Assembly (NCBI GenBank): GCA_017398765.1
Contig: JAFQEY010000089.1
Location: 1 to 57,702 of the forward strand
DNA from: Akkermansia sp.
GTDB lineage: Bacteria > Verrucomicrobiota > Verrucomicrobiia > Verrucomicrobiales > Akkermansiaceae
Length of the DNA stretch: 57,702 bases
Reading direction: 5' to 3'
Shown: in pieces, positions 45,357 to 53,394 of the stretch
Layout: the number at the start of each line of letters is the position of its first letter
How positions within the stretch are numbered: position 1 is the stretch's first letter
Made by a program: the position numbers and the translations under genes
Notes under the pieces: generated by a model
The model's input: only the letters and a program-made list of their open reading frames with translations
What the model was told of the DNA's origin: nothing
Database searches by the model: none

Positions 45357-47915
45357 TTACACATCGAGGTTACGGACGTTGAGGGCATTATCCTCAATGA
45401 AGCGGCGGCGGGGCTCCACCAGATCACCCATGAGGATGGTGAACATCTTATCTGCCTGCACGGCGTTATCATCATCCAGGCGCACGCGCAGCAGCTCGCG
45501 CTTCTCCGGGTCCATGGTGGTGTCATACAGGTCCTTGGCGTTCATTTCACCCAGACCTTTGAATCGGGTGATGCTCACGCTGCGACCGCCGATTTCCAGC
45601 ACCTTGGTCAGAATATCCGGCACGTAGTTGATGGAGGTCACCACGTTGCGGGAATTTTCCACCAGTTCGAAGACCGGGGCATCATCGCTCAACAGCTTAT
45701 CAGCGGCAATACCCAGTTCCTCCAGACGCGTCAGCACACGGGTAATGGCCTTGGCCTCGTGCAGCTCATGCAGCAGGGCGCGGCGGCTGGGTCCCTCACG
45801 CACCGGCAGCGGATTGGCAGCCAGCTCCTCCTCGCTCGGCTCACCGAAGAGGAAGAGGTCGCGGTTCTCATCAGAGAACGCCGTCAGGCTCTCCATATCG
45901 GCAAAATACTGCACCTCCTCATCATTGCCGCAGCGCACCTTCACCAGATACTGCGGGAAATTGCCGGTGGCGGCACGGTGGCGCAGCAGGTCGCGGAAAT
46001 CACCGCCGTGGCTGGCCACGCTGCCCTCATACTTCTGCAGGGAAATGAGCGTCTCCAGAATACCCATGAGCGTGTCGGCATCATAGGTTTGGCTGCCGTC
46101 CGGCGTGCGCAGGGTCACATCCCCGGCACCCAGAGAAATGAGCTTGCGGTTCAGGGAAACCTCGTCCTGCACATACTGCTCCACCTTGCGGTGAATGACG
46201 CGGTAGAGCGGCGGCTGGGCAATGTAGAGATACCCCGCGCGCACCAGCTGCGGCATGTGGCGGCAGAAGAGCGTGAGCAGCAACGTGCAGATGTGTGCAC
46301 CGTCCACGTCGGCATCAGCCATCAGAATAATCTTGTGGTAGCGCACCTTCGACAGGTCAAAGGAGCCCTCCCCTTCCCCATCACCAATACCGGCACCAAT
46401 GGCGGTGATGATGTTCTGAATGGTCTCACTGCCCAGCGCGCGGTCCAGGCGGGCTTTTTCCACGTTGAGAATCTTACCGCGCAGCGGCAGAATAGCCTGC
46501 GTACGGCGGTCACGAGCCGTCTTGGCGGAACCGCCTGCAGAGTCACCCTCCACAATGAAGAGCTCGCACTTCTGCGGGTCGCGGTTGGAGCAGTCTGCCA
46601 GTTTGCCGGGCAGACCGCCGCCCACGGTCATGGCACTCTTGCGCACACTTTCGCGAGCCTTACGGGCGGCCTCACGGGCGCGGGAGGCAATGAGGCAGCG
46701 GTCGATGATGACCTTGGCCACGGCGGGGTTCTCCTCGAAGTATTCCTTGAGCTCCTCATACACCACGCTGCTGACAACGCCTTCAATCTCCGTGTTCACC
46801 AGCTTGTCCTTGGTCTGGGAGGAGAAACGCGGGTTGGGCATCTTCACGGAGATGACCGCCACGAGGCCCTCACGCACGTCATCGCCGTTCAGGCTGGGGT
46901 CTTTATCTTTCAGCAGGTTGTTGCTCTTGGCGTAGTTGTTGATGGCGCGGGTGAGCGAGCTGCGGAAGCCGGAAAGGTGCGTACCGCCGTCCGCGTTGAA
47001 GATGGAGTTGGCGTAGCACTGAATCTGGTAGCGGTCGCTGTCGTTGTACTGCATCACCACGTCCACGATGACATCATCCTCCATGGTCTTGCCGTCGTAC
47101 TCCACCTCAATGTGGCGCACACCGCTCATGACAATGGGCTCAGCGGTAATGAGAGTCTTATTCTCGCCCAGCTGCTTCACGAACTCCTTGATACCGTCCT
47201 TGTAATAGAACGTCTCCGTGCGCTCCTGCCCGCTGCGTTCATCTGTCAGTTCGATGACAAGACCGGGATTCAGGAAGGCCAGCTCGCGCAGACGGCGAGC
47301 CAGCAGGTCAAACTTGAACTCCGTGGTATCCGTAAAGATGGTCGGATCCGGCAGGAAGGTGATGGCCGTGCCTGTCTGCGATTCCGGGCAGGAACCGGTC
47401 ACATGCAGCTTCTCCACCGTCTTGCCGCGCTCAAAGGTGATGACGTGGCGCTTACCGTCGCGGCGAACCTCTGCCTTGAAGAAGTCGGAAAGCGCGTTCA
47501 CACACTTGGCACCCACACCGTGCAGACCGCCGGAATACTTGTAGGCACCCTGGCCGAACTTACCGCCGGCGTGCAGGTTGGTGAGCACCAGCTCCACGGC
47601 GGGAATGCCGAACTTGGGGTGCATATCCACCGGAATACCGCGTCCGTTGTCTATCACGGAGATGGTACCGCCCTCGTGTATCTGGATGATGATTTTGCTG
47701 CAATATCCGGCCAGATGCTCGTCGATGGAGTTATCCAGCACCTCAAACACGCAATGATGCAAACCACGTTCATCCGGGTCACCAATGTACATACCCGGAC
47801 GCTTACGCACGGCTTCCAGGCCCTCCAGCTTATCAATCTGGGCGGCGCCGTACTCCTGCTGAGCCCCGGTCGAAAGCTTTTCAGCATCCTCCGGGGGCGT
47901 TGTGTTATCACTCAT
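45357..47915 (-). CDS. gyrB: DNA gyrase subunit B
   Basis: The ATPase subunit. 852 residues. The GHKL domain has EVLDNSIDEHLAGYC (Mg-binding Asn), DNGRGIPVDMH and the ATP-lid GGLHGVGAKCVNALS. The Toprim domain has EGDSAGGSAK (Glu456) and DADVDGAHI. Residues about 620-750 hold a non-conserved insert before the C-terminal block SITRFKGLGEMNAKDLYDTT, which makes it longer than the usual 640 or 800 residues. It heads the gyrB-gyrA unit. Its promoter has an alternating CG spacer. It is divergent from mpl. Confidence 0.97.
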   Translation of the reverse strand: MSDNTTPPEDAEKLSTGAQQEYGAAQIDKLEGLEAVRKRPGMYIGDPDERGLHHCVFEVLDNSIDEHLAGYCSKIIIQIHEGGTISVIDNGRGIPVDMHPKFGIPAVELVLTNLHAGGKFGQGAYKYSGGLHGVGAKCVNALSDFFKAEVRRDGKRHVITFERGKTVEKLHVTGSCPESQTGTAITFLPDPTIFTDTTEFKFDLLARRLRELAFLNPGLVIELTDERSGQERTETFYYKDGIKEFVKQLGENKTLITAEPIVMSGVRHIEVEYDGKTMEDDVIVDVVMQYNDSDRYQIQCYANSIFNADGGTHLSGFRSSLTRAINNYAKSNNLLKDKDPSLNGDDVREGLVAVISVKMPNPRFSSQTKDKLVNTEIEGVVSSVVYEELKEYFEENPAVAKVIIDRCLIASRAREAARKARESVRKSAMTVGGGLPGKLADCSNRDPQKCELFIVEGDSAGGSAKTARDRRTQAILPLRGKILNVEKARLDRALGSETIQNIITAIGAGIGDGEGEGSFDLSKVRYHKIILMADADVDGAHICTLLLTLFCRHMPQLVRAGYLYIAQPPLYRVIHRKVEQYVQDEVSLNRKLISLGAGDVTLRTPDGSQTYDADTLMGILETLISLQKYEGSVASHGGDFRDLLRHRAATGNFPQYLVKVRCGNDEEVQYFADMESLTAFSDENRDLFLFGEPSEEELAANPLPVREGPSRRALLHELHEAKAITRVLTRLEELGIAADKLLSDDAPVFELVENSRNVVTSINYVPDILTKVLEIGGRSVSITRFKGLGEMNAKDLYDTTMDPEKRELLRVRLDDDNAVQADKMFTILMGDLVEPRRRFIEDNALNVRNLDV

Positions 47916-47926
47916 AAGTACCGCCC

Positions 47927-47954
47927 ATTATACGCGCGTACGCGCGCGCCTCAA
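47927..47954 (-). promoter_or_regulatory. gyrBA promoter with alternating CG spacer
   Basis: On the minus strand TTGAGG (47954-47949), a 16-bp spacer and consensus TATAAT (47932-47927). The spacer is CGCGCGCGTACGCGCG, wholly alternating purine-pyrimidine. With the TATA of the -10 box, the alternating run covers 47929-47949. The predicted start (about 47920) is 5 nt before the gyrB ATG at 47915. Confidence 0.75.
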
Positions 47955-47988
47955 TATCTAAGTATGTCATCAGATGAAACACCCCCGA

Positions 47989-48011
47989 GTTCGATTTTAT
48001 TCTGAGGCAAT
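47989..48011. repeat. Degenerate match to the IS terminus
   Basis: GTTCGATTTTATTCTGAGGCAAT resembles the element end at 185-206 (gttcgat, T-run, gaggcaat) with about three differences. The inverse motif GCCTCAA sits at 47948-47954. It may be a relic of an insertion in the gyrB-mpl intergenic region, or chance. Confidence 0.35.
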
Positions 48012-48052
48012 ACAGCGTTCCGCAACAAACAGGATACAAACATAAAAAACAC

Positions 48053-48079
48053 TTGCCAAACGGGTAGAGATGATATAAC
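48053..48079 (+). promoter_or_regulatory. Promoter of mpl
   Basis: TTGCCA (48053-48058) and TATAAC (48074-48079) with a short 15-bp spacer; the alternative TAACCT gives 17 bp. The leader is about 26 nt. Confidence 0.5.
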
Positions 48080-48111
48080 CTCTTAGCTCTCTTCACTCCA
48101 CCAGAACAGAC

Positions 48112-49536
48112 ATGAAACACGTTCATTTTCTCGGAATATGCGGTACTGCAATGGGGGCGGTTGCCTCTGCCATGGCTCGCAAAGGCTTTGTAGTGACCGG
48201 CACCGACGCCAACGTCTACCCGCCCATGTCCACCTTTCTGGAGAGTGAAGGAATTCAGATTTTTCAGGGTTACAAGCCGACCAATATTCCGGATGATGCG
48301 GAGCTCATCGTCATCGGCAATGCCATGAGCCGTGGCAATATCGAGGTGGAGGCCGTGCTGAACCGCCGTCTGCGCTACATGAGCCTGCCGGAAACCATGA
48401 AGGAGTTCTTCCTCTGGGGACGCCGCAACTTTGTGGTCACCGGTACGCACGGCAAAACGACCACCACCTCCATGCTGACCTGGATGATGGAGGCCAACGG
48501 GCTCAACCCCAGCTTCATGATTGGTGGAATTGCCCGTAATCTGGGACGCGGCGGGCGCTTCACCGATTCCGAGTTCTGCGTGCTGGAAGGGGATGAGTAC
48601 GACACCTCTTTCTTCGACAAGCGCTCCAAGTTCCTGCACTACCTGCCGGAGGTGGTCATCATCAACAACATTGAGATGGATCACGCCGACATCTACGCCA
48701 ATGTGGATGAAATCAAGCTCTCTTTTGAGCGTTTGCTGCGAGTCGTCCCCGCCAATGGTCTGGTATTCATCAACGCAGATTGCCCGCACTGCGCCGCAGT
48801 GCGTGAATTTGCCGCCCGAGAGCTGAGAACCGTCCGCATCGTCAGTGTCGGCATGGGAGAAAACGCCGATGTACGCATTGGTAACATTGCCCGCCGCACA
48901 GATGGGGCTTCCTTCACGCTTCTCTCAGCGGAAGAGTCACCCTACAGCCTGAACGGCACCACCCTCAACGTGCCCATGATAGGTGATTTCAACATCCGCA
49001 ATGCCGCCATGGCCGCCTGCGCCGCCCGTATCGCCGGGCTGAGTGCCGAGCAGATAAGTGATGCCCTCAACACTTTTGAGGGCGTAGCACGCCGCCAGGA
49101 GGTGCGTGGTACCGTGAACGGCGTAACCGTGGTCGATGACTTTGCCCACCACCCCACCGCTATTTCTCAGGCCATTGCAGGCCTTCGCCAGCGTTTCCCC
49201 AAGAGCCGCCTCTGGGTACTCTTTGAACCGCGCAGCAACACCACCATCCGCAACCTCTTCCAGCACGAACTGGCAGCCTCTCTCGCAGAGGCAGACTTTG
49301 CCGTAGTGGCTCGCGTGGAAAACCACAAGAAGCTCAAGCAGGAGGAGCAGCTGAACGAACAACTGCTCTGCGAAGAAATCACCCAAGCCGGCACAGAGTG
49401 CCACCTGGGCGAGTCTGTGGATGAGATTGTGGCACATGTGGTCACCCACGTCCACCCGGGTGATGTGCTGCTAGTGATGAGCAACGGCGGGTTCGGCGGT
49501 ATCCACAACAAGCTGCTGGCAGGTCTTGTGCAGTAA
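48112..49536 (+). CDS. mpl: UDP-N-acetylmuramate:L-alanyl-gamma-D-glutamyl-meso-diaminopimelate ligase
   Basis: Recycles murein tripeptide by ligating it to UDP-MurNAc. The 474-residue product has the Mur-ligase layout: N-terminal UDP-binding fold HFLGICGTAMGAVASAMA, ATP-binding GTHGKTTT at 111-118, LEGDEYDTSFFDKRSKFLHY, EMDHADIYAN and DDFAHHPTAI, then FEPRSNTTIRN. The TAMG start and the DTSFFDKRSKF block separate Mpl from MurC. Its presence implies meso-DAP peptidoglycan and a recycling pathway; AmpG or AmpD are not in view. It is divergent from gyrB and followed by a hairpin. Confidence 0.95.
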   Translation: MKHVHFLGICGTAMGAVASAMARKGFVVTGTDANVYPPMSTFLESEGIQIFQGYKPTNIPDDAELIVIGNAMSRGNIEVEAVLNRRLRYMSLPETMKEFFLWGRRNFVVTGTHGKTTTTSMLTWMMEANGLNPSFMIGGIARNLGRGGRFTDSEFCVLEGDEYDTSFFDKRSKFLHYLPEVVIINNIEMDHADIYANVDEIKLSFERLLRVVPANGLVFINADCPHCAAVREFAARELRTVRIVSVGMGENADVRIGNIARRTDGASFTLLSAEESPYSLNGTTLNVPMIGDFNIRNAAMAACAARIAGLSAEQISDALNTFEGVARRQEVRGTVNGVTVVDDFAHHPTAISQAIAGLRQRFPKSRLWVLFEPRSNTTIRNLFQHELAASLAEADFAVVARVENHKKLKQEEQLNEQLLCEEITQAGTECHLGESVDEIVAHVVTHVHPGDVLLVMSNGGFGGIHNKLLAGLVQ

Positions 49537-49565
49537 TAAACTCACGCCGTCTCCGTTTTTCCGAG

Positions 49566-49600
49566 CACCTGAGCCCCCCACGTGGCCTCAGGTGTTCTTT
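49566..49600 (+). terminator. Terminator of mpl
   Basis: An 8-bp stem CACCTGAG/CTCAGGTG (49566-49573 with 49587-49594), a 13-nt loop and a T-rich tail. The tail overlaps the end of the convergent gene at 49599. Confidence 0.7.
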
Positions 49601-50153
49601 ATTTCGCGTTTTTCAGCTCCTCTATCGCCCGAAGAACGCGTTCATTGATACTCTTCATCCGCCACAACATGGCAAAAATCAATATGCTGATGATGGTCAG
49701 ATAAATCACAACTCCCCAGCAGAGCATGCGGATGGAATCCAGCACCGAGGCCACCTTTTCGTGGTTCACGATTTTTTCCGTGATGATATTGGCCAACTCA
49801 CGGGCGTATTCCTTACCCTCATCCTTGTAGCGGTTCAGGTAATCCCTCAGGGTGAGCTCCGTTGTCTCCTTCAGCACAGCGCCAAGCTGCTTTGCCAGAT
49901 ACGCAGGGTCAGTTATCCCCTGCACCAACACGCCTACGGATTTTCCGAGCTTATACATGGTACCGGGCTCCTGTGAATCCGCCGGAGAAACCGGCTGCTG
50001 CCCCTGTTTCTTCTCTGCTCGCTGCTGCATCACTGCCGACCCAAAATCCAACAACCCACCCACAATCCGCTCCGTGCGGGAACCCCCGCTCTCTTGCGCG
50101 CTCAACGTCAGAGACAATACAGACAGCAACAACATAACCAACACTTTATTCAT
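49599..50153 (-). CDS. Exported protein with C-terminal membrane helix, unknown function
   Basis: 184 residues. An N-terminal signal peptide (MNKVLVMLLLSVLSLTLSAQ, cleaved after LSA) is followed by a soluble helical part with ITEKIVNHEKVASVLDSIRM. One membrane helix spans about 145-168 (VVIYLTIISILIFAMLWRMK), and a short charged cytosolic tail ends the protein. The layout is a type I membrane protein with its main domain outside the cytoplasm. No family is recognised. Confidence 0.7.
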   Translation of the reverse strand: MNKVLVMLLLSVLSLTLSAQESGGSRTERIVGGLLDFGSAVMQQRAEKKQGQQPVSPADSQEPGTMYKLGKSVGVLVQGITDPAYLAKQLGAVLKETTELTLRDYLNRYKDEGKEYARELANIITEKIVNHEKVASVLDSIRMLCWGVVIYLTIISILIFAMLWRMKSINERVLRAIEELKNAK

Positions 50154-50233
50154 GCACGCATACTAGCATACTTCTTCTGCCTTCGCAAGAAATTGTGCGA
50201 GTTCTGATTTATCAACCATAAGAAAAGTCAAGC

Positions 50234-50262
50234 TTGACATCCGATTACCGAACATATATCCT
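50234..50262 (+). promoter_or_regulatory. Promoter of the small gene at 50290
   Basis: Consensus TTGACA (50234-50239), a 17-bp spacer and TATCCT (50257-50262). An AAAGG ribosome-binding sequence lies 7 nt before the ATG. Confidence 0.65.
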
Positions 50263-50289
50263 GAGCATAACATCTTCGAAAGGTATACC

Positions 50290-50583
50290 ATGGGACTGAT
50301 GGAACAACTGGCCGCTCTGGCCATTCGCAAAAAAGTAAGTGGCGTTCTGCGTGATAATTGCCCCGCTGAACTTAAAACCGCTCTGGAGAATCTGCTGGGC
50401 AATGAAGCAGCCGTAAATGCCATTCAAGGCATCCTGACCGCAGGCATGAAAAATCCGATTTCACTGCGCCCGGATTCTCTGAAAGCCCAACTGCTTGACT
50501 CGGCAGCAGCCGCCACGCTGCAGCAGTTTCCGGGATTGACGGAATATCTGGTGCAAACGGCTTCTTCTTTCCTGAAACGCTGA
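50290..50583 (+). CDS. Small helical protein of unknown function
   Basis: 97 residues, predicted all-helical, without a signal peptide or membrane segment. It starts MGLMEQLAALAIRKKVSGVL. A repeating pattern of Leu and Ala positions suggests a small bundle. It has a consensus promoter and one of the clearest ribosome-binding sites in the window, so it is likely a real gene. No family is recognised. It converges with the lysozyme-like gene. Confidence 0.7.
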   Translation: MGLMEQLAALAIRKKVSGVLRDNCPAELKTALENLLGNEAAVNAIQGILTAGMKNPISLRPDSLKAQLLDSAAAATLQQFPGLTEYLVQTASSFLKR

Positions 50584-50590
50584 GTATAGC

Positions 50591-50623
50591 AAAAAAAAAA
50601 CTGCATAGGCCGAACCTATGCAG
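50591..50623 (-). terminator. Terminator of the lysozyme-like gene
   Basis: A perfect 9-bp stem CTGCATAGG/CCTATGCAG (50601-50609 with 50615-50623) and a 5-nt loop. The minus-strand transcript ends in ten T (template 50591-50600). Confidence 0.85.
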
Positions 50624-50664
50624 GAAAAACAACGAAAAAGACTACTGTATTCGGACGCCCGGGC

Positions 50665-51114
50665 TTATTTCTGAGCCTCAGCGGGGGTGGAATCTATGTG
50701 TTCACTGCCCCAGCGCCCCTTGCGGATATCGCGAACATTGGCAGAAACACAGCGCGTCCATTCACCGCGGCTGGCACAATACGACCGAGCTATCTGTGTA
50801 ATGGAGACACGGCCCTTGGCCTTGTACCCACCCAGTATGCGTGCCAGATCCCGCACACAATCCTCCTTGCTCTCATAGCAGCGTTGACCGCGGCGGCCCA
50901 TGATGCCTGCCAGATTATTCTTCCTGCGCGCAGCCTTGGAAGTGGCATGAGCTGATTCGTGGCGAATAATCGCCTCCATCAGCACGGGGTCCACTCCATG
51001 CGCGGCAGCTGCCTCGCGGATGGCGGGGCGCAAAGCGGTCACCGTGTCCGGTTCATCTGCCAGCGCGCCCATCACCAGCATCAGACTTGTCAGTATGGTA
51101 ATGGTTACTCTCAT
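50665..51114 (-). CDS. Small exported lysozyme-like (lytic transglycosylase-type) protein
   Basis: 149 residues with a signal peptide (cleaved near ALA-DE, residue 19). The mature domain follows the SLT/goose-lysozyme pattern: VDPVLMEAIIRHESAHATS with the probable catalytic Glu53, then NNLAGIMG and a C-terminal ARSYCASRGEWTRCV segment. Three Cys after the active-site helix may form a disulphide. It probably cleaves peptidoglycan in the periplasm. The size is small for the family, a single domain without cell-wall-binding modules. Confidence 0.75.
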   Translation of the reverse strand: MRVTITILTSLMLVMGALADEPDTVTALRPAIREAAAAHGVDPVLMEAIIRHESAHATSKAARRKNNLAGIMGRRGQRCYESKEDCVRDLARILGGYKAKGRVSITQIARSYCASRGEWTRCVSANVRDIRKGRWGSEHIDSTPAEAQK

Positions 51115-51123
51115 GTCGGAGAC

Positions 51124-51152
51124 ATGCTAGCAAAAACGCGTTCACTTGTCAA
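51124..51152 (-). promoter_or_regulatory. Promoter of the lysozyme-like gene
   Basis: On the minus strand consensus TTGACA (51152-51147), a 17-bp spacer and TAGCAT (51129-51124). The predicted start is 3 nt before the ATG. Confidence 0.7.
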
Positions 51153-51410
51153 GCTTATTTTCTGGCAGTTGCGTTTTTGTTTAGAATAAATAAAATAAAC
51201 AACGGTTAAATAAAAGCCTCCAATCCCCATGGTTAGCCGGAAAGCAGCCATAGCGAGAAGAGTCGATTTTTTACAAAAAAATTTCAATCAGGATGATTTT
51301 CGGACATCCCGATAGCCCGCCCCGTCATCAGCCCCGCCGGCACCACGGTATCGCATGCAAAACGAAATCACCTCTGAGTTCAGCCCGGCGAATACCTGAT
51401 ACAGCCCCCC
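51153..51410. other. Intergenic stretch with no gene
   Basis: About 260 bp between the lysozyme-like promoter and the dnaN terminator. It has AT-rich blocks (51165-51215 and 51265-51300). Short frames here have no recognisable protein or start signals. Confidence 0.5.
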
Positions 51411-51449
51411 AAAAAAAAGAGGAGGCAACAGGCATCAGCCATGCTGCCT
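51411..51449 (-). terminator. Terminator of dnaN
   Basis: A stem GAGGCA/TGCCTC (51421-51426 with 51444-51449) with an inner GCAT/ATGC pair. The minus-strand transcript ends in a run of eight T (template 51411-51418). Confidence 0.75.
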
Positions 51450-51485
51450 CCCCCACGTATCACCTTGGGAAAACTCTTATTGTTC

Positions 51486-52574
51486 TTATACGTGTATGGG
51501 CATTAACACATACAGGAACTCATCCGCCACACGCATGACGCCCGGGCTGGAGGCATCAATAAGGTCTATAGCCACCTCACTGTCACCCACAGCTTTCAGC
51601 GGAGCCTGCACAAAGTCAGCATTGAACGCAATGGAGAGCTCACGACCATTATAATCAATGGGCATTTCCTCACTGGCTTCACCCATGTTCTTGGCACTGG
51701 ACTGTACCTGCATGACCCCCAGCACAAAGCGGAAGCTGACGATGTTGGATTTTTCAGAAGAGAGAAGAGAGACGCGGCGCACAGTCTCATTGAGCTCCGG
51801 CGCAGGCAGAACAATACGCTCGTTGTAACGGCTGGGAATCACCTGACGGTAGTTCGGGTAATTACCATCAATAAGCTTGGTTATCAGCAGCGTGTCACCA
51901 AAATCGAAAGCAGCCTGATTGGTGGTCACGCGCACCATTACATCCCCGGCATCCCCAAGCAGGCGGTGCAGTTCCGCCACAGCGCGGCTGGGAATATCAA
52001 TGCACACATTCTGGGATTCCGGGAACTCCAGTTCATTCTCAAAAAGTGCCAGACGGCGTCCGTCCGTTGCCACAAGGGTGAGCTTACCATCCTGAAAGCA
52101 GGTATAGATACCATTGAGTACATAGCGCATCCCGTCATTCGCAATGGCAAACTCCGTGTAGCGGAAACCCTTGTTGAGCATGGCCTGCGGCACCTTGAAT
52201 TCACGCACCTCACGGAAAGACGGCAAGCCGGGAAACTCATCCGCACTCAGTCCATTGAGCTTAAACTTGGCACGATTGCAGCAGATGGTAGCCACCGTAT
52301 CCTTCACATCAACCTCAACTTCCCCATCTCTCAGCTCACGAATGATACTCTGAAGCTTTTTGGCAGGCAGGGTCACAGCACCCTCTTTTTCCACCATGCA
52401 GGGTACTTTGGTCATGATAGTCAGCTCCATGTTGGTGGTCATGAGCTGAAGTTCCCCGTCTGCAGCGGAGAGCAGCACGTTGGAAAGAATAGGCATGCTG
52501 GGACGCGTGGAAACCGCGCCGGTCACCTTATTCAGCCCATCAAGAAGCACCTGTTTGGCAAGAGAAAATTTCAT
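51486..52574 (-). CDS. dnaN: DNA polymerase III beta sliding clamp
   Basis: The ring-shaped processivity clamp of the replicative polymerase. 362 residues, the normal length, in three similar domains. It starts MKFSLAKQVLLDGLNKVTGA, has the central FRYTEFAIANDGMRYVLNGI and ATDGRRLA, and ends LYVLMPIHV-like (FLYVLMPIHV) after the ligand-groove strand. It is a single-gene unit with its own promoter, an AAAGG ribosome-binding sequence and a terminator. Unlike the common arrangement, no dnaA or recF adjoins it. Confidence 0.97.
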   Translation of the reverse strand: MKFSLAKQVLLDGLNKVTGAVSTRPSMPILSNVLLSAADGELQLMTTNMELTIMTKVPCMVEKEGAVTLPAKKLQSIIRELRDGEVEVDVKDTVATICCNRAKFKLNGLSADEFPGLPSFREVREFKVPQAMLNKGFRYTEFAIANDGMRYVLNGIYTCFQDGKLTLVATDGRRLALFENELEFPESQNVCIDIPSRAVAELHRLLGDAGDVMVRVTTNQAAFDFGDTLLITKLIDGNYPNYRQVIPSRYNERIVLPAPELNETVRRVSLLSSEKSNIVSFRFVLGVMQVQSSAKNMGEASEEMPIDYNGRELSIAFNADFVQAPLKAVGDSEVAIDLIDASSPGVMRVADEFLYVLMPIHV

Positions 52575-52595
52575 ACGCTTTCCTTTGTTGCGCCC

Positions 52596-52624
52596 ATTGT
52601 ACCCATTGTATCGACAACTGGCAA
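52596..52624 (-). promoter_or_regulatory. Promoter of dnaN
   Basis: On the minus strand TTGCCA (52624-52619), a 17-bp spacer and TACAAT (52601-52596). A second TACAAT copy (52610-52605) lies within the spacer as a 9-bp near-repeat. The leader is about 14 nt. Upstream, 52625-52779 is AT-rich with no supported gene. Confidence 0.65.
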
Positions 52625-52779
52625 GCCAAATTCGCGCCTATTACCAGATTTTCTACCAAATTTTGCTTGCCTATACTATATATTGTGGTTTAACCGCGCT
52701 CTCCCCCGCTGAAAAGTATATGATTACTTACGACAAGAAAAGCAACATGTTTAAGTTTCCCTAAACAATAAAAAAATCA

Positions 52780-53394
52780 TCAGTAATCGAAACGGGAGGC
52801 GCGGCAGCGAATCCAGTCTGCAAACCGGCGGAGAGCATTAGCGCGGTGGGAGATGGCGTTTTTAGCGGCAGGCGGAAGCTCAGCCATGGTGCAGGTGTAG
52901 CCTTTCGGGACAAAGAGCGGGTCATAGCCAAAACCGTTGAGTCCGCGCGGGTGGAGGGTGATACGGCCCTCTACGGTACCGAGGAAACGAGCGATTTCCC
53001 GACCGCGCTCCGCCAGAGAAAGAGCGCAGACAAAGCGCGCGGGAAAAGGAGCCCAACCACGCAGCACGCTCAGTTCACGCAGCAGTTTGGCATTATTCTC
53101 CGCATCCTGCCCGTGTTCACCGGCATAGCGGGCAGAGAGCACCCCCGGCGCGCCGTTGAGGGTGTCCACACAGAGCCCGGAATCATCTGCCAGCACGAGC
53201 CCCCGGAACACAGAGGAAATAGCCACAGCCTTAAGTTCGGCATTTTCGGCAAAGGTGAATCCCGTTTCCTCTACCTCCGGAGCATCGGGCAAATCCAACA
53301 GGGTGGACACCTTGTACTCAGGCGGAAGAATGGCGGCAATCTCCTGAGCTTTGTGAGCGTTACGGGTGGCGATGAGCAGGGGAATCTGAGTCAT
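52780..53394 (-). CDS. rdgB: XTP/dITP diphosphatase (RdgB/HAM1 family)
   Basis: Removes non-canonical purine triphosphates (ITP, XTP) from the nucleotide pool. The 204-residue product has ATRNAHKAQEI at the start, GFTFAENAELKA with the conserved Glu/Asn, and VLADDSGLCVDTLNGAPGVLSARYAG with the catalytic Asp70-Asp71. It closes with GFGYDPLFVP and SHRANALRRF. It overlaps the end of the upstream MATE gene by 35 nt in another frame, so the two share a transcript. Confidence 0.95.
   Translation of the reverse strand: MTQIPLLIATRNAHKAQEIAAILPPEYKVSTLLDLPDAPEVEETGFTFAENAELKAVAISSVFRGLVLADDSGLCVDTLNGAPGVLSARYAGEHGQDAENNAKLLRELSVLRGWAPFPARFVCALSLAERGREIARFLGTVEGRITLHPRGLNGFGYDPLFVPKGYTCTMAELPPAAKNAISHRANALRRFADWIRCRASRFDY

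Noticed and set aside
43611..48005. A 1464-codon open frame on the plus strand opposite gyrB and gyrA
   Set aside because: It is antisense to two certain genes over its whole length. Its translation is His/Val/Gln-rich without domains, and its openness follows from the codon bias of gyrBA.
52720..52764. A 14-codon ORF upstream of dnaN on the plus strand
   Set aside because: Too short, and with no promoter at the right distance; insufficient evidence for a gene.
51486..52779. Replication origin near dnaN/gyrBA
   Set aside because: No cluster of DnaA boxes was found by eye, and dnaA and recF are absent. The AT-rich 52625-52779 stretch alone is not enough.
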